The translations under genes were made by a program, and so were the position numbers. A stretch of 64,000 bases of DNA. Origin: Alloscardovia macacae (lineage in GTDB: Bacteria; Actinomycetota; Actinomycetes; Actinomycetales; Bifidobacteriaceae). The notes under the pieces were generated by a model. That model was not told where the DNA came from, did no database searches, and saw only the letters and a list, made by a program, of their open reading frames with translations. Shown piece after piece: positions 53,811 to 62,277 of the stretch (position 1 is its first letter; every line of letters starts with the position of its first letter). The stretch lies in the NCBI RefSeq assembly GCF_002259705.1, contig NZ_MWWT01000005.1, positions 310,001 to 374,000 on the forward strand, in the 5' to 3' direction.

Positions 53811-55424
53811 TTAGAGTCCAGCATCTGCTGCGCTGATATACCCTGTATCGAGCAGGTTCTTCTTTAAGTTATCTGCATTCACTGCCACGAGGGACACGGT
53901 TATGGTCGTATCAGTAAGATCCGGCACGCTCTTCGCCAGCTGTGTAGTGGTGGTCTCTCCCTTGCAGATAGCTTTTACGAGTGCAGAAGCGGCGCGTGCA
54001 GATGCGTTACGGTCTTCCATGGTCGTAATCCATATCTTTCCGTTCACTATGTCTGGAATAGTGTGAATAGCAGCCCCGTAGCCAGTTACGACAGGCCAGG
54101 ACAGGGCCGATGACGTCGAAGTAGCTGCGCTATGCGAAGAGGAGTGCGAAGAAGAGGAAGAATTGGCGGAAAAAGCGCTGTCAGCAGGTGCAGGGACGCG
54201 AGCTTTGCGCACGTCGGCATTATCGGTAAGCGTCTTTACGATGCTTTCGAGCGTAATGTTCGGATTCACGGACGCGCTCGTACCAGTAAAGCCGATGCTG
54301 CTGAGAGCGCTGACCACGCTTTGAGCGCTGAAGTCGTTAAATGCGAGGATGCCGTTTACGTTAAGGAACGTTCCTGACGATGTTCCAGAAGGAGACTGCA
54401 GGGACTCGAGCATGTCAGAAGCGTTACCGTCGGATGTCTTTCCTATGAGACGTGATTCAAGAGCTGCGGTGACACTTTCTGCGTTATCGCGCGCTATAGT
54501 CACGTCACGCCAGTCCTCATCTGTCGTATCTTCATTCAGTAGTCCAGACGGGCTATATGCCACTCCAGTGGTGAAGTACGGCTGAAGAATCTTCCAAGCG
54601 GTGGAGAAAAGCGTGCGTGTAAACTCGGACCCGGTGTTCATAGGCAGAATCATCTCTATGGCTACGCGGTCGCGCGTCGTCGCTTTATCCAGCTGGAGCT
54701 TCTTGACGAGATTATCCGTCTGGATGCGCGCTATGGACTGCGCGGTGGAGAAGGATACGTAATAGTTCTCCGTAAAACCGGGGACCTTCTGCGCCATGAG
54801 GACTACGGTCATGCCCATTTTCTGGGCTTTACTGAGAGTGGATGCGAGTTTTTCTGTCAGCTCAGTATACTGATTCTGGTCACTCGTGCTCATGTTCTTA
54901 TATTCCACGGAGTCTTCCGTCATGTCAGGCTGAGTAACGAGGTCCCCGTAACGCTGGACTATCGCGCGTGATTCATCCGTATCTACCGCGCGTACAGGAG
55001 CGAGAAGAAGCACGTGCGAGTGGCGGTCTGTCTGGCCTGAGTAAGTAGTAATGAGTCGCGATATCTGGTCTATCTGGCTGCTGAGAGTGCTGGCGCTCGA
55101 GCGTGTAATCTGTGTGTCTGCGAAGCCCTGAGTCCTCAGACTTCCGTAGAGCGCGTCAGACATGTCCGTCCACGTGTTCAGTGGAGTATTTGAGTCGAAT
55201 TTATTACTTCCCGTCGGTGTGAGGATGTCCACTGTCCCTGTCAGTGAGGAGCTTGACGACGTGCTGGAGGCCACGCGTGGAGCACATGCAGAAAGGACAG
55301 AAAGGAGAAGGGCGACGACGAGCAGCGCGGTGAGCAGTGCGACGAGTTCAGGTCGCGCGTTACGGCCGAGTTTCACTCGTATGCTGCTGAGGGTATGTGC
55401 TGGGCTTGTCTTGCTTCTCGACAT
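53811..55424 (-). CDS. Putative lipoprotein with periplasmic-binding-protein-like fold
   Basis: 537 residues. The N-terminal 30-residue basic region is followed by a hydrophobic segment ending in LSVLSACAPR (lipobox SAC), so it is probably a lipoprotein. The mature part has Rossmann-like stretches reminiscent of type 1 sugar-binding proteins (HVLLLAPVRAVD, GMTVVLMAQKVPG, GILAFNDFSAQSVVSALSSIG, ITTMEDRNASARAASALVKAIC). A Ser-rich linker lies at about 420-440. No transporter genes accompany it. The ligand is unknown. RBS AAGGAGA; divergent from the guaB3 gene. Confidence 0.7.
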   Translation of the reverse strand: MSRSKTSPAHTLSSIRVKLGRNARPELVALLTALLVVALLLSVLSACAPRVASSTSSSSSLTGTVDILTPTGSNKFDSNTPLNTWTDMSDALYGSLRTQGFADTQITRSSASTLSSQIDQISRLITTYSGQTDRHSHVLLLAPVRAVDTDESRAIVQRYGDLVTQPDMTEDSVEYKNMSTSDQNQYTELTEKLASTLSKAQKMGMTVVLMAQKVPGFTENYYVSFSTAQSIARIQTDNLVKKLQLDKATTRDRVAIEMILPMNTGSEFTRTLFSTAWKILQPYFTTGVAYSPSGLLNEDTTDEDWRDVTIARDNAESVTAALESRLIGKTSDGNASDMLESLQSPSGTSSGTFLNVNGILAFNDFSAQSVVSALSSIGFTGTSASVNPNITLESIVKTLTDNADVRKARVPAPADSAFSANSSSSSHSSSHSAATSTSSALSWPVVTGYGAAIHTIPDIVNGKIWITTMEDRNASARAASALVKAICKGETTTTQLAKSVPDLTDTTITVSLVAVNADNLKKNLLDTGYISAADAGL

Positions 55425-55510
55425 GCGTTCTCCTTAGGCTTCCTTTTCCTGCCAATTTTACCTCACTGGGTCTATGTCCTTACGTCACGCGCGCAGGCTA
55501 CTCTAGAGAT

Positions 55511-56635
55511 ATGACTCAGGAAATAGAAATAGGTATGGGTAAGTCGGGTCGTATGTGCTATGCGCTGGACGATGTGGCCATAGTGCCATCGAGGCGTACG
55601 CGCGACCCTCAGGATGTGGACACATCGTGGCAGGTGGACGCGTATCAGTTCGATATCCCAGTAGTGGGTGCTCCTATGGACTCGTCCATGAGCCCAGAGA
55701 CCATTATCGAGCTCGGTAAGCTCGGAGGTCTCGGTGTGCTCGACCTCGAAGGCGTCTGGACGCGCTATGAAGATCCAGAATCGCAGCTGAAGAAGATAGC
55801 TCAGGCGAGCGAAGAAGATGCTACGCGTGTTCTGCAGGAGGTCTATGCAGAGCCTATAAAGCCAGAGCTCATCACTGCGCGTATCCAGCAGATTCGTGAA
55901 TCTGGAGTAACGGTGGCTGGAGCGCTTACACCTCAGCGCACTCAGGAATTCTACTCCACAGTCGTGGAAGCTGGTGTAGATCTTTTTGTTATCCGCGGTA
56001 CGGCAGTTTCTGCAGAGCATATCTCTGAGTCCCACGAGCCACTGAACTTGAAGAAGTTTATTTACGAACTCGACGTGCCAGTAATCGTAGGAGGAGCAGG
56101 CACATACCGCGCTGCCATGCATCTCATGCGTACGGGTGCAGCTGGTGTGCTCGTAGGAAATGGTGGATCTGCGGTATCCTCCTCACGTTCCATCCTCGGC
56201 ATGCACGTGCCTATGGCTACGGCTATAGCAGACATAGCGGCAGCACGTAAGGATTATATGGAAGAATCTGACGGACGCTATGTGCAGGTCATCGCTGATG
56301 GCGGCCTGGGCACATCCGGTAACTTCGTGAAGGCATTCGCCCTTGGTGCGGATGCTGTCATGATGGGCAGCGCTCTGGCACGTTCCACCTCCGCTCCAGG
56401 ACAGGGGATGCACTGGGGACGTGAGGCTACGCATCATAGTCTCCCACGTGGTCGCCGTGTAGAGCTAGAGCCGGTAGGAACTATGGAGGAGATTCTTACG
56501 GGGCCGAGCCATCGTGCAGATGGGTCGATGAATTACATCGGTGCTTTGAAGCGCGCCATGTCCTCTACAGGATACACGGATCTTCGTCGTTTCCAGAGCT
56601 GCCCAGTGGTAGCTACTCCCTATGAGCACCGTTAA
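55511..56635 (+). CDS. guaB3: GuaB3-family IMP dehydrogenase-related protein
   Basis: 374 residues, TIM barrel of the IMPDH/GMP reductase superfamily without CBS domains. The substrate-binding features GAPMDSSMSP, VPVIVGGAGTYRAAMHLMRTGAAGVLVG and MMGSALARS are present. The usual catalytic Cys loop is replaced by FVIRGTAVSAEHIS, as in other actinobacterial GuaB3 proteins. Its role is purine nucleotide interconversion (inferred). ATG 55511 has no RBS but lies 6 nt after a TACTCT -10-like box, so a leaderless mRNA is possible. The in-frame extension to 55397 overlaps the divergent gene and is rejected. Confidence 0.88.
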   Translation: MTQEIEIGMGKSGRMCYALDDVAIVPSRRTRDPQDVDTSWQVDAYQFDIPVVGAPMDSSMSPETIIELGKLGGLGVLDLEGVWTRYEDPESQLKKIAQASEEDATRVLQEVYAEPIKPELITARIQQIRESGVTVAGALTPQRTQEFYSTVVEAGVDLFVIRGTAVSAEHISESHEPLNLKKFIYELDVPVIVGGAGTYRAAMHLMRTGAAGVLVGNGGSAVSSSRSILGMHVPMATAIADIAAARKDYMEESDGRYVQVIADGGLGTSGNFVKAFALGADAVMMGSALARSTSAPGQGMHWGREATHHSLPRGRRVELEPVGTMEEILTGPSHRADGSMNYIGALKRAMSSTGYTDLRRFQSCPVVATPYEHR

Positions 56636-56682
56636 AGCTCGTAAATAACACGAATGTAACTCGTCAGCAGGCGAGTGTCGCT

Positions 56683-56724
56683 AAAAACTCGCAGTATATA
56701 CTGATATGTACTGCGAGTTTTTCT
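56683..56724 (+). terminator. Terminator after the guaB3 gene
   Basis: AAAAACTCGCAGTA (56683-56696) pairs perfectly with TACTGCGAGTTTTT (56709-56722). Confidence 0.88.
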
Positions 56725-56750
56725 GTAGAAACGAGCTATAGAAACGAGCA

Positions 56751-56782
56751 GATGTTAGGCGCCTCCCCATGCGCTAAACATC
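56751..56782 (+). other. Hairpin in the leader of the Rv3235-like gene
   Basis: GATGTTAGGCGC (56751-56762) can pair with GCGCTAAACATC (56771-56782) with one mismatch and one wobble. The GATGTTAGGC sequence recurs at 57539, before the acyl-CoA ligase gene. Function unknown. Confidence 0.4.
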
Positions 56783-56810
56783 GAGGGAATACTGGAAGAG
56801 AGATTCGAGG

Positions 56811-57284
56811 ATGAATGATACAGACAGTGATGACTTAATCTTCGACACGTATTACCGTGTCGGAACGAGTAATGAAACTATACGATTCCATATCGCGCAG
56901 TGTGTCAGTGGAGACATAGACCGCGATACCTGTGTCAAGCTTGCATATAACTCCTGTAATGTCGCGTGTCTCGCTATCGATATCGTGCGCGGCAGGCTCG
57001 GAGTGAATATGCTGAACGCACTCGTGCATCCCACAGTCATAGGATATCTAGAAAATCTCATAGAGCTCCTCGACCTTCAGCCTTCCACTTTCGTGATTCC
57101 ATGGGCGGACGGGACGCGCAAACATCATCTGCTCATTCTGCGTACGCTGAATGGATTCGTTATTTCTCCCACGCACTTCACGGCAAATATAGGGCTGACG
57201 GTAGGTGGCCAGCCTTGCTGGGCATATGTCGTGTTTCGTTCGAATGGGCGTAAGTGGATGTGCATGCACTGTGATTTCTGGTAG
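56811..57284 (+). CDS. Rv3235-like (DUF6459-type) protein
   Basis: 157 residues. The pattern AxDIVRGRLxxxxLxxLVxPxVxGYLENL, the later NGFVISPTHFTANIGLTVGG and the closing WAYVVFRSNGRKWMCMHCDFW resembles the small actinobacterial Rv3235 family, which ends in a rewritten W-x-C motif. I am moderately sure. No enzymatic motif is visible and the function is unknown. It starts with ATG 56811 after GAAGAGAGA. It stands alone between two terminator-like structures. Confidence 0.6.
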   Translation: MNDTDSDDLIFDTYYRVGTSNETIRFHIAQCVSGDIDRDTCVKLAYNSCNVACLAIDIVRGRLGVNMLNALVHPTVIGYLENLIELLDLQPSTFVIPWADGTRKHHLLILRTLNGFVISPTHFTANIGLTVGGQPCWAYVVFRSNGRKWMCMHCDFW

Positions 57285-57534
57285 AAAACCGAGGAGTCAT
57301 CGTGTGTGACGTGTGAAGTGTGAAGTGCTACGTGTGAAGTGCGAATCCTGAACTGGTCTGTATGAATCTGTTCGCCTCGAGTCTGTTCTGAGGTTTTCGA
57401 CAGGGCATAAGGCGAACAGTTTTCTACAGGCACAGCGTGTGCAGTGTGTGCATGCAGTTCGCGGACTTGTTTTGTAGGAAACCTCTAAAAAATATGCTAG
57501 TACCTCCGCAAAACACCCGAATGAGAAAAGAAAG
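57285..57534. other. Non-coding gap with GTGAAGTG repeats
   Basis: Between 57300 and 57346 the sequence consists of repeated GTGTGAAGTG-like units (GTGTGACGTGTGAAGTGTGAAGTGC...). The remainder shows no gene or structure I can support. Confidence 0.5.
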
Positions 57535-57562
57535 TTTAGATGTTAGGCCTAACGCCTATAAT
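57535..57562 (+). promoter_or_regulatory. Promoter of the acyl-CoA ligase gene
   Basis: -35-like TTTAGA (57535-57540), 16-bp spacer, perfect -10 TATAAT (57557-57562). It ends 7 nt before ATG 57570, which implies a leaderless transcript. Confidence 0.7.
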
Positions 57563-57569
57563 GGAGGGT

Positions 57570-59585
57570 ATGTTACGCGAATATTCCACGGATATCATTT
57601 ACACGACCACGGATGAGGACACCGTCTTTAAGCTACTCAGCGATCGTGTCGCTCGTGAGCCACAGAGCGTCATAGCGCAGGCACTGCGCGGTCCGCGTCG
57701 CCAGTGGGTGGACATTACTGCGCAGGAGATGATGGCCTCCGTGCGTAAGGTGGCGAAGGGTCTGCTCGCTATGGGCATTCAGAAGGAGGATACTGTCCTC
57801 ATCTATGCTCCTACATCCTATGAGTGGGGAGTCGTGGACTTCGCTTGCGCGGCTATCGGCGCCATCTCTGTGCCTGTATATGATACGGATTCTCCGAAGC
57901 AGGTAGCGCAGATAGTCGCTTCCACATCTCCAGTGGTCGCTTTCGCCGGAGGGGATGAGCGTGCTCTCGTGCTTGAGGAGCTGCGTCAGGCGGATGATAC
58001 CTCGGTGCAGTACAGCTTTAACATCCAGTCGAATGGTCTGAAGGCTGCTGCAGACTGGGGTAAGGATGTCTCCGACGAGAAGCTGAATGATGCCATATCT
58101 CGTGTAAAGGCAGATGATCCACTGACCATTATCTTCACGTCTGGCTCTACAGGAAAGCCGAAGGGTGCTATCCTGTCTCATCGGAACTTTACGCATACGG
58201 CGAAGAATGGCTGGGAAGTTCTGCCTACTATGCTCGGTGGAAACCCTACGCGCTTGCTCATGTTCCTCCCGCTGGCTCACGCCTTCGCACGCTACATTCA
58301 GTATGCAGCTGCAGGAGCACATGGAGTTATCGGCTACCTTTCGGATACGAAGCATCTGCTGGCAGATGTGCGTGGATTTAAGCCATCGTATATGCTGGCC
58401 GTGCCACGTGTGTATGAAAAGATTTATAACGCTGCCTCCCAGAAGGCTGGAAATGGTGTAAAGGGGCATATTTTTCATGCGGCCTTTAAGCACTTCGTCC
58501 AGTGGAGTAAGGATGAGCAGGATGGAAAGGGGCATAGTTTTGCAGAAAAGCTGCGTCACAGCCTCTATATGAGTGCGGTAGGCTCGTCCATAAACTCTGC
58601 CATGGGTAATGGCATGCAGTTTATGGCTTGCGGCGGTGCGCCTATGAATGATGACCTCGCGCACTTCTTTAACGGCATAGACGGTATTACTTTTATCCAG
58701 GGATATGGCCTTACAGAAACTGCTGCTCCATGTGTGGTGAACTTCGAAAAGATGAACCGCGTGGGTTCGGTAGGTCGCATCGCGCCAGGATTCTCTGTGC
58801 GTCTGACGGATGAGGATGAGCTGGAGATTAAGGGCCCGAGCGTCTTCCAGGGATATCTGAATAATCCTGAGCAGACAGCAGAAGTCATGGATGATGGCTG
58901 GTTTAAGACGGGAGATCTCGCCAGCATCGATGATGACGGCTTCATATACATTACAGGACGTAAGAAGGACCTCATTATCACGGCGGGTGGTAAGAATGTG
59001 TCCCCAGCGCCTCTGGAGGATATTATCTCCACGTGCCCTATCGTCTCGGCGGCAGTAGTCGTAGGGGATAATAAACCGTTCATAGCTGCTCTCATCACTC
59101 TCGAGCCTGAGATGTTGCGTCAGTGGCTCGAAGGTCATGGGTTGGATGCGTCCATGACTCCTCTGGAAGCTGCGAAGAATGAAGCTGTGCGCGCGTACAT
59201 TCAGGAGTTCATAGACCGTGCGAACGCTACAGTCTCGCGTGCAGAATCCGTGCGTAAGTTTGTCGTTCTGGCTTCAGAGTTCAGTCAGGATGCGGGTACT
59301 CTCACCCCGAGCTTGAAGATAGTGCGTCCTCGCGTTATCGCACAGTATAAGCAGGTTATCGATGAGATTCTTTACGCTCCGAAGCCGTCCGCTATGTCGG
59401 ATGCGGCGACGGCGAGGATCATGATGGCGGCGGAAGAATTGAACAAACAGGTACAGCCGACGGTTAAAGCGGCGCGCGAACGTCTCGAGCCGATGTATAC
59501 GAAGGCTATGGAAAGCGTGAAGGCTGCTGCGAAGCCGGATGCGAAGGACCTGAAAGACAGCGCGAACGAAGTAAAGGAGAAGTAG
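57570..59585 (+). CDS. Long-chain fatty-acid-CoA ligase (AMP-forming)
   Basis: About 671 residues of the ANL superfamily. Adenylation motifs: P-loop IIFTSGSTGKPKGAILSHRN (about 195), GYGLTETAAP (about 390), DGWFKTGDLASIDDDGFIYITGRKKDLIITAGGKNVSP (A7-A8-A10 region). The C-terminal about 80 residues are a charged helical extension. It activates fatty acids for lipid synthesis or recycling of exogenous acids. Bifidobacteria lack beta-oxidation, so an anabolic role is expected (established knowledge). ATG 57570 is chosen because the -10 box TATAAT overlaps the upstream ATGs at 57561 and 57540. Confidence 0.93.
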   Translation: MLREYSTDIIYTTTDEDTVFKLLSDRVAREPQSVIAQALRGPRRQWVDITAQEMMASVRKVAKGLLAMGIQKEDTVLIYAPTSYEWGVVDFACAAIGAISVPVYDTDSPKQVAQIVASTSPVVAFAGGDERALVLEELRQADDTSVQYSFNIQSNGLKAAADWGKDVSDEKLNDAISRVKADDPLTIIFTSGSTGKPKGAILSHRNFTHTAKNGWEVLPTMLGGNPTRLLMFLPLAHAFARYIQYAAAGAHGVIGYLSDTKHLLADVRGFKPSYMLAVPRVYEKIYNAASQKAGNGVKGHIFHAAFKHFVQWSKDEQDGKGHSFAEKLRHSLYMSAVGSSINSAMGNGMQFMACGGAPMNDDLAHFFNGIDGITFIQGYGLTETAAPCVVNFEKMNRVGSVGRIAPGFSVRLTDEDELEIKGPSVFQGYLNNPEQTAEVMDDGWFKTGDLASIDDDGFIYITGRKKDLIITAGGKNVSPAPLEDIISTCPIVSAAVVVGDNKPFIAALITLEPEMLRQWLEGHGLDASMTPLEAAKNEAVRAYIQEFIDRANATVSRAESVRKFVVLASEFSQDAGTLTPSLKIVRPRVIAQYKQVIDEILYAPKPSAMSDAATARIMMAAEELNKQVQPTVKAARERLEPMYTKAMESVKAAAKPDAKDLKDSANEVKEK

Positions 59586-59588
59586 CGT

Positions 59589-60071
59589 ATGGCACTGCGC
59601 GAGATTCGCGTCGTACCGGACCCCGTTCTGCGTACACCGTGTGACGAGATTACCGAGATCACCCCGGCAGTGGAGCGCCTCGTGCAGGACCTGCTCGACA
59701 CCGTGGATGATCCTGGCCGTGCGGGTCTTTCTGCGAACCAGATAGGCGTGAGCCTGCGTGCGTTCTCCTATAACATCGACGGGCAGGTGGGCTATGTCCT
59801 TAATCCGAGACTTGTCGAGACATCTGGCGAGCAGTACGGAGATGAAGGCTGTCTGTCCGTTCCGGGACTGTGGTATAAGACTCGCCGTAGTGACTACGCG
59901 AAGGTCGAAGGTATAGACCTCGAGGGGAAGAAGGTCGTGCTGGAAGGTTCAGGACTGATGGGCCGTATGCTGCAGCATGAGTGCGACCACCTCGACGGGC
60001 ACGTCTACCTCGACCGCTTGGAGAAGGAAGAGCGGCGCGAGGCTTTGCGCTACATGCGTGCGCATCAGTAA
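59589..60071 (+). CDS. def: Peptide deformylase
   Basis: 160 residues. All three metal-site motifs are visible: [12 protein letters not shown] (motif 1, Gly-x-Gly-x-Ala-Ala-x-Gln type), EGCLSVPG (motif 2 with the Cys ligand) and QHECDHLDG (motif 3, HExxH-type). It removes the formyl group from new proteins. It starts 3 bp after the ligase stop, preceded by AAAGGAGAA, so the two are co-transcribed. Confidence 0.96.
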   Translation: MALREIRVVPDPVLRTPCDEITEITPAVERLVQDLLDTVDDPGRAGLSANQIGVSLRAFSYNIDGQVGYVLNPRLVETSGEQYGDEGCLSVPGLWYKTRRSDYAKVEGIDLEGKKVVLEGSGLMGRMLQHECDHLDGHVYLDRLEKEERREALRYMRAHQ

Positions 60072-60113
60072 GGCGGAGAAGAGGCTGTTCGGCGTTTCGC
60101 TTTCTGTCAATTC

Positions 60114-60334
60114 TTGTATGCGGGTTCTAGTATTCTAGAATCCGCATATCGCATTTTCGAGGGCCAGTTCGCACGAAGGCTCGAGAAAAAATTTTATAGT
60201 CTACAGATATGTGAAAACGCGCTATGTGTGCGACGGTTCGTGTCGGTCGGCACTGCAGTGTTCTCGAGTAGGAGAGCGCGGCATGCTGCATACGAATCTG
60301 CATAGCCAGGCAAGAACCGACAGAAAGGTATATC
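60114..60334 (+). promoter_or_regulatory. rpsB promoter and long 5' leader
   Basis: -35 TTGTAT (60114-60119), 16-bp spacer, -10 TAGAAT (60136-60141). An inverted repeat overlaps the promoter (GCGGGTTCTAG 60120-60130 with CTAGAATCCGC 60135-60145, one mismatch). The predicted leader of about 185 nt could bind S2 for autoregulation, as in other rpsB operons; this is inference. Confidence 0.5.
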
Positions 60335-61156
60335 ATGGCAGAAGTTACCATGAGCCAGATGCTCAAGGCTGGCGTACATTTTGGTCATCAGACCCGTCGT
60401 TGGAATCCTAAGATGAAGCAGTACATTCTTATGGAGCGTAACGGCATTCACATCATTAACCTCTTCAAGTCCCTGGACCTCATCGATCAGGCTTATGACT
60501 TCATCAAGCAGACCGTCGCACATAACGGCACTGTTCTCTTCGTGGGTACGAAGAAGCAGGCTACAGAAGCAGTATCGTCTGAGGCTTCCCGTGTGAACAT
60601 GCCATACGTGTCTGAGCGCTGGCTCGGCGGTATGCTCACGAACTTCCAGACTGTCTCGAAGCGCGTGGTCCGCATGAAGGAACTCGAAGAGATGGACTTC
60701 GACGATGTACGCTCGAGCGGCCTGACGAAGAAGGAACTCCTCCTTCTCCAGCGCGAAAAGGAAAAGCTGGTAAAGCAGCTCGGCGGTATCCGTAACATGG
60801 ACCGCACTCCTTCCGCTATGTTCGTCGTGGACATTAATAAGGAAGCTCTGGCAGTAGAAGAAGCTCACAAGCTCGGCATCCCAGTCGTGGCTCTCGTAGA
60901 CACGAACACGGATCCAGACCTCGTGGATTACCCTATCCCAGCGAACGATGACGCTATCCGTGCCATCGAGATGCTTACTGCTCTCATGGCAGATGCAGTG
61001 GCTGAGGGCCTCCTGGCTCGCGGCGGTAAGGGTGCTTCCGCTGCAGCTGCTGCAGATCAGCCACTGGCTGAGTGGGAGACTGAACTCCTGAAGTCTGACG
61101 CTCCTGAAGCTTCTGAAGAGGCTCCAGCTGCTGAAGCTCCTGCAGAAGCAGAGTAA
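60335..61156 (+). CDS. rpsB: 30S ribosomal protein S2
   Basis: 273 residues. The family signature [28 protein letters not shown] at the N-terminus and [28 protein letters not shown] are intact. The last 50 residues are an Ala/Glu/Pro-rich acidic tail, common in Actinobacteria. Codon use is that of a highly expressed gene. RBS AGAAAGG. The rpsB-tsf order is universal. Confidence 0.98.
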   Translation: MAEVTMSQMLKAGVHFGHQTRRWNPKMKQYILMERNGIHIINLFKSLDLIDQAYDFIKQTVAHNGTVLFVGTKKQATEAVSSEASRVNMPYVSERWLGGMLTNFQTVSKRVVRMKELEEMDFDDVRSSGLTKKELLLLQREKEKLVKQLGGIRNMDRTPSAMFVVDINKEALAVEEAHKLGIPVVALVDTNTDPDLVDYPIPANDDAIRAIEMLTALMADAVAEGLLARGGKGASAAAAADQPLAEWETELLKSDAPEASEEAPAAEAPAEAE

Positions 61157-61202
61157 GCGAACCCACTAGGGTATTTACCTTTTCGTACTAGAGGAGATAA
61201 TA

Positions 61203-62057
61203 ATGGCACAGATTACTGCTGCTCTTATCAAGGAAGTCCGCGACGCGACCGGCGCTGGCATGATGGACGTGAAGAAGGCTCTGACTGAGGCTGAAGGCGA
61301 CATCGCACGCGCTAAGGAAATCATCCGCGCGAGCGGCATTAAGGCTGCAGGTGCACGCGAGGGCCGTAAGGCTCAGGAAGGTCTTATCGCATCTTCCGTA
61401 GCAGACACCGCAGCAGGCCAGACTGGTTATGCAGTCGAGCTGAACTCGGAGACGGACTTCGTAGCAAAGACGGACGCTTTCGTCGAGCTCGGAGATAATG
61501 TCGTAGCAGCTGTGGTAGCAGCAGATGCTCAGAATGCAGATGCAGTTCTGGCAGCAGCTACTGAAGCTGGCACCGTGAAGGACACCATCGACGAGGCAGG
61601 CGCGCTCTTCCACGAGCACGTGAAGCTCGGCCAGGTGGCATCCGTCAGCGGCCCACACGTGGAGATCTACGCTCACCGCAAGTCCGTAGAGCTTCCACCA
61701 TCCATCGTGGCTATGGTGGCTACGGATGAAGCTGGTGCTGAGGTAGCACACGAAGTAGCTCTGCAGATTTCTGCTATGGCTCCGAAGTGGCTCACCCGTG
61801 AAGAAGTTCCAGCAGATGTCGTGGCTTCTGAAGAGCGCGTGGCTACCGAGAAGTCGCTGGCTGAGGGTAAGCCTGAAGCCATCGTTCCTAAGATCGTAGC
61901 TGGTCGTATGAACGCTTTCTATAAGGAAGTCGTTCTGCTCGAGCAGGCGTACGTGAAGGATCCTTCGAAGACCATCGGCGACCTCTTCAAGCAGGTCGGC
62001 GGTCAGGCTCTCGCATTTGCTCGCGTAGAAGTGGGTAAGGGCGAAGACGCTGAGTAG
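61203..62057 (+). CDS. tsf: Elongation factor Ts
   Basis: 284-residue nucleotide-exchange factor of EF-Tu. The N-terminal UBA-like domain ends in the TDFVAKTDAF signature (ELNSETDFVAKTDAFVELG), followed by the core EF-Ts dimerisation domains. It lies 46 bp after rpsB in the same operon. A strong terminator follows. Confidence 0.98.
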   Translation: MAQITAALIKEVRDATGAGMMDVKKALTEAEGDIARAKEIIRASGIKAAGAREGRKAQEGLIASSVADTAAGQTGYAVELNSETDFVAKTDAFVELGDNVVAAVVAADAQNADAVLAAATEAGTVKDTIDEAGALFHEHVKLGQVASVSGPHVEIYAHRKSVELPPSIVAMVATDEAGAEVAHEVALQISAMAPKWLTREEVPADVVASEERVATEKSLAEGKPEAIVPKIVAGRMNAFYKEVVLLEQAYVKDPSKTIGDLFKQVGGQALAFARVEVGKGEDAE

Positions 62058-62069
62058 TCTTGAGCTGAG

Positions 62070-62106
62070 AATGGCGGTTATCTCTCGCAGGTAGCCGCCA
62101 TTTTTC
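62070..62106 (+). terminator. rpsB-tsf operon terminator
   Basis: AATGGCGGTTA pairs with TAGCCGCCATT (near 62092-62102), followed by TTTT. Confidence 0.93.
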
Positions 62107-62209
62107 GTATCTTAGGCCAATTCTTCCTCTCTTTTCACTCCGCCTTTTTCGAAAGTCCATCAAAGAGTCTTTGCAGTACTCAAAGTGGCGGAATTATGCG
62201 GTTTTCAGG

Positions 62210-62255
62210 TATAATGATAGGGTACTTTGTTCCTTCATAACTACGGTAGTTATGA
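62210..62255. promoter_or_regulatory. Promoter and palindromic operator of the adhesin gene
   Basis: TATAAT at 62210-62215 is preceded by a poor -35. A perfect 10-bp inverted repeat with a one-base centre (TCATAACTAC 62235-62244, GTAGTTATGA 62246-62255) lies just downstream, where a repressor would block transcription. Confidence 0.6.
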
Positions 62256-62277
62256 GTCGAAAGAGAGGGCAGTGGAC

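Noticed and set aside
55397-55510. N-terminal extension of the guaB3 protein
   Set aside because: It overlaps the start and RBS of the divergent lipoprotein gene and is not part of the barrel fold.
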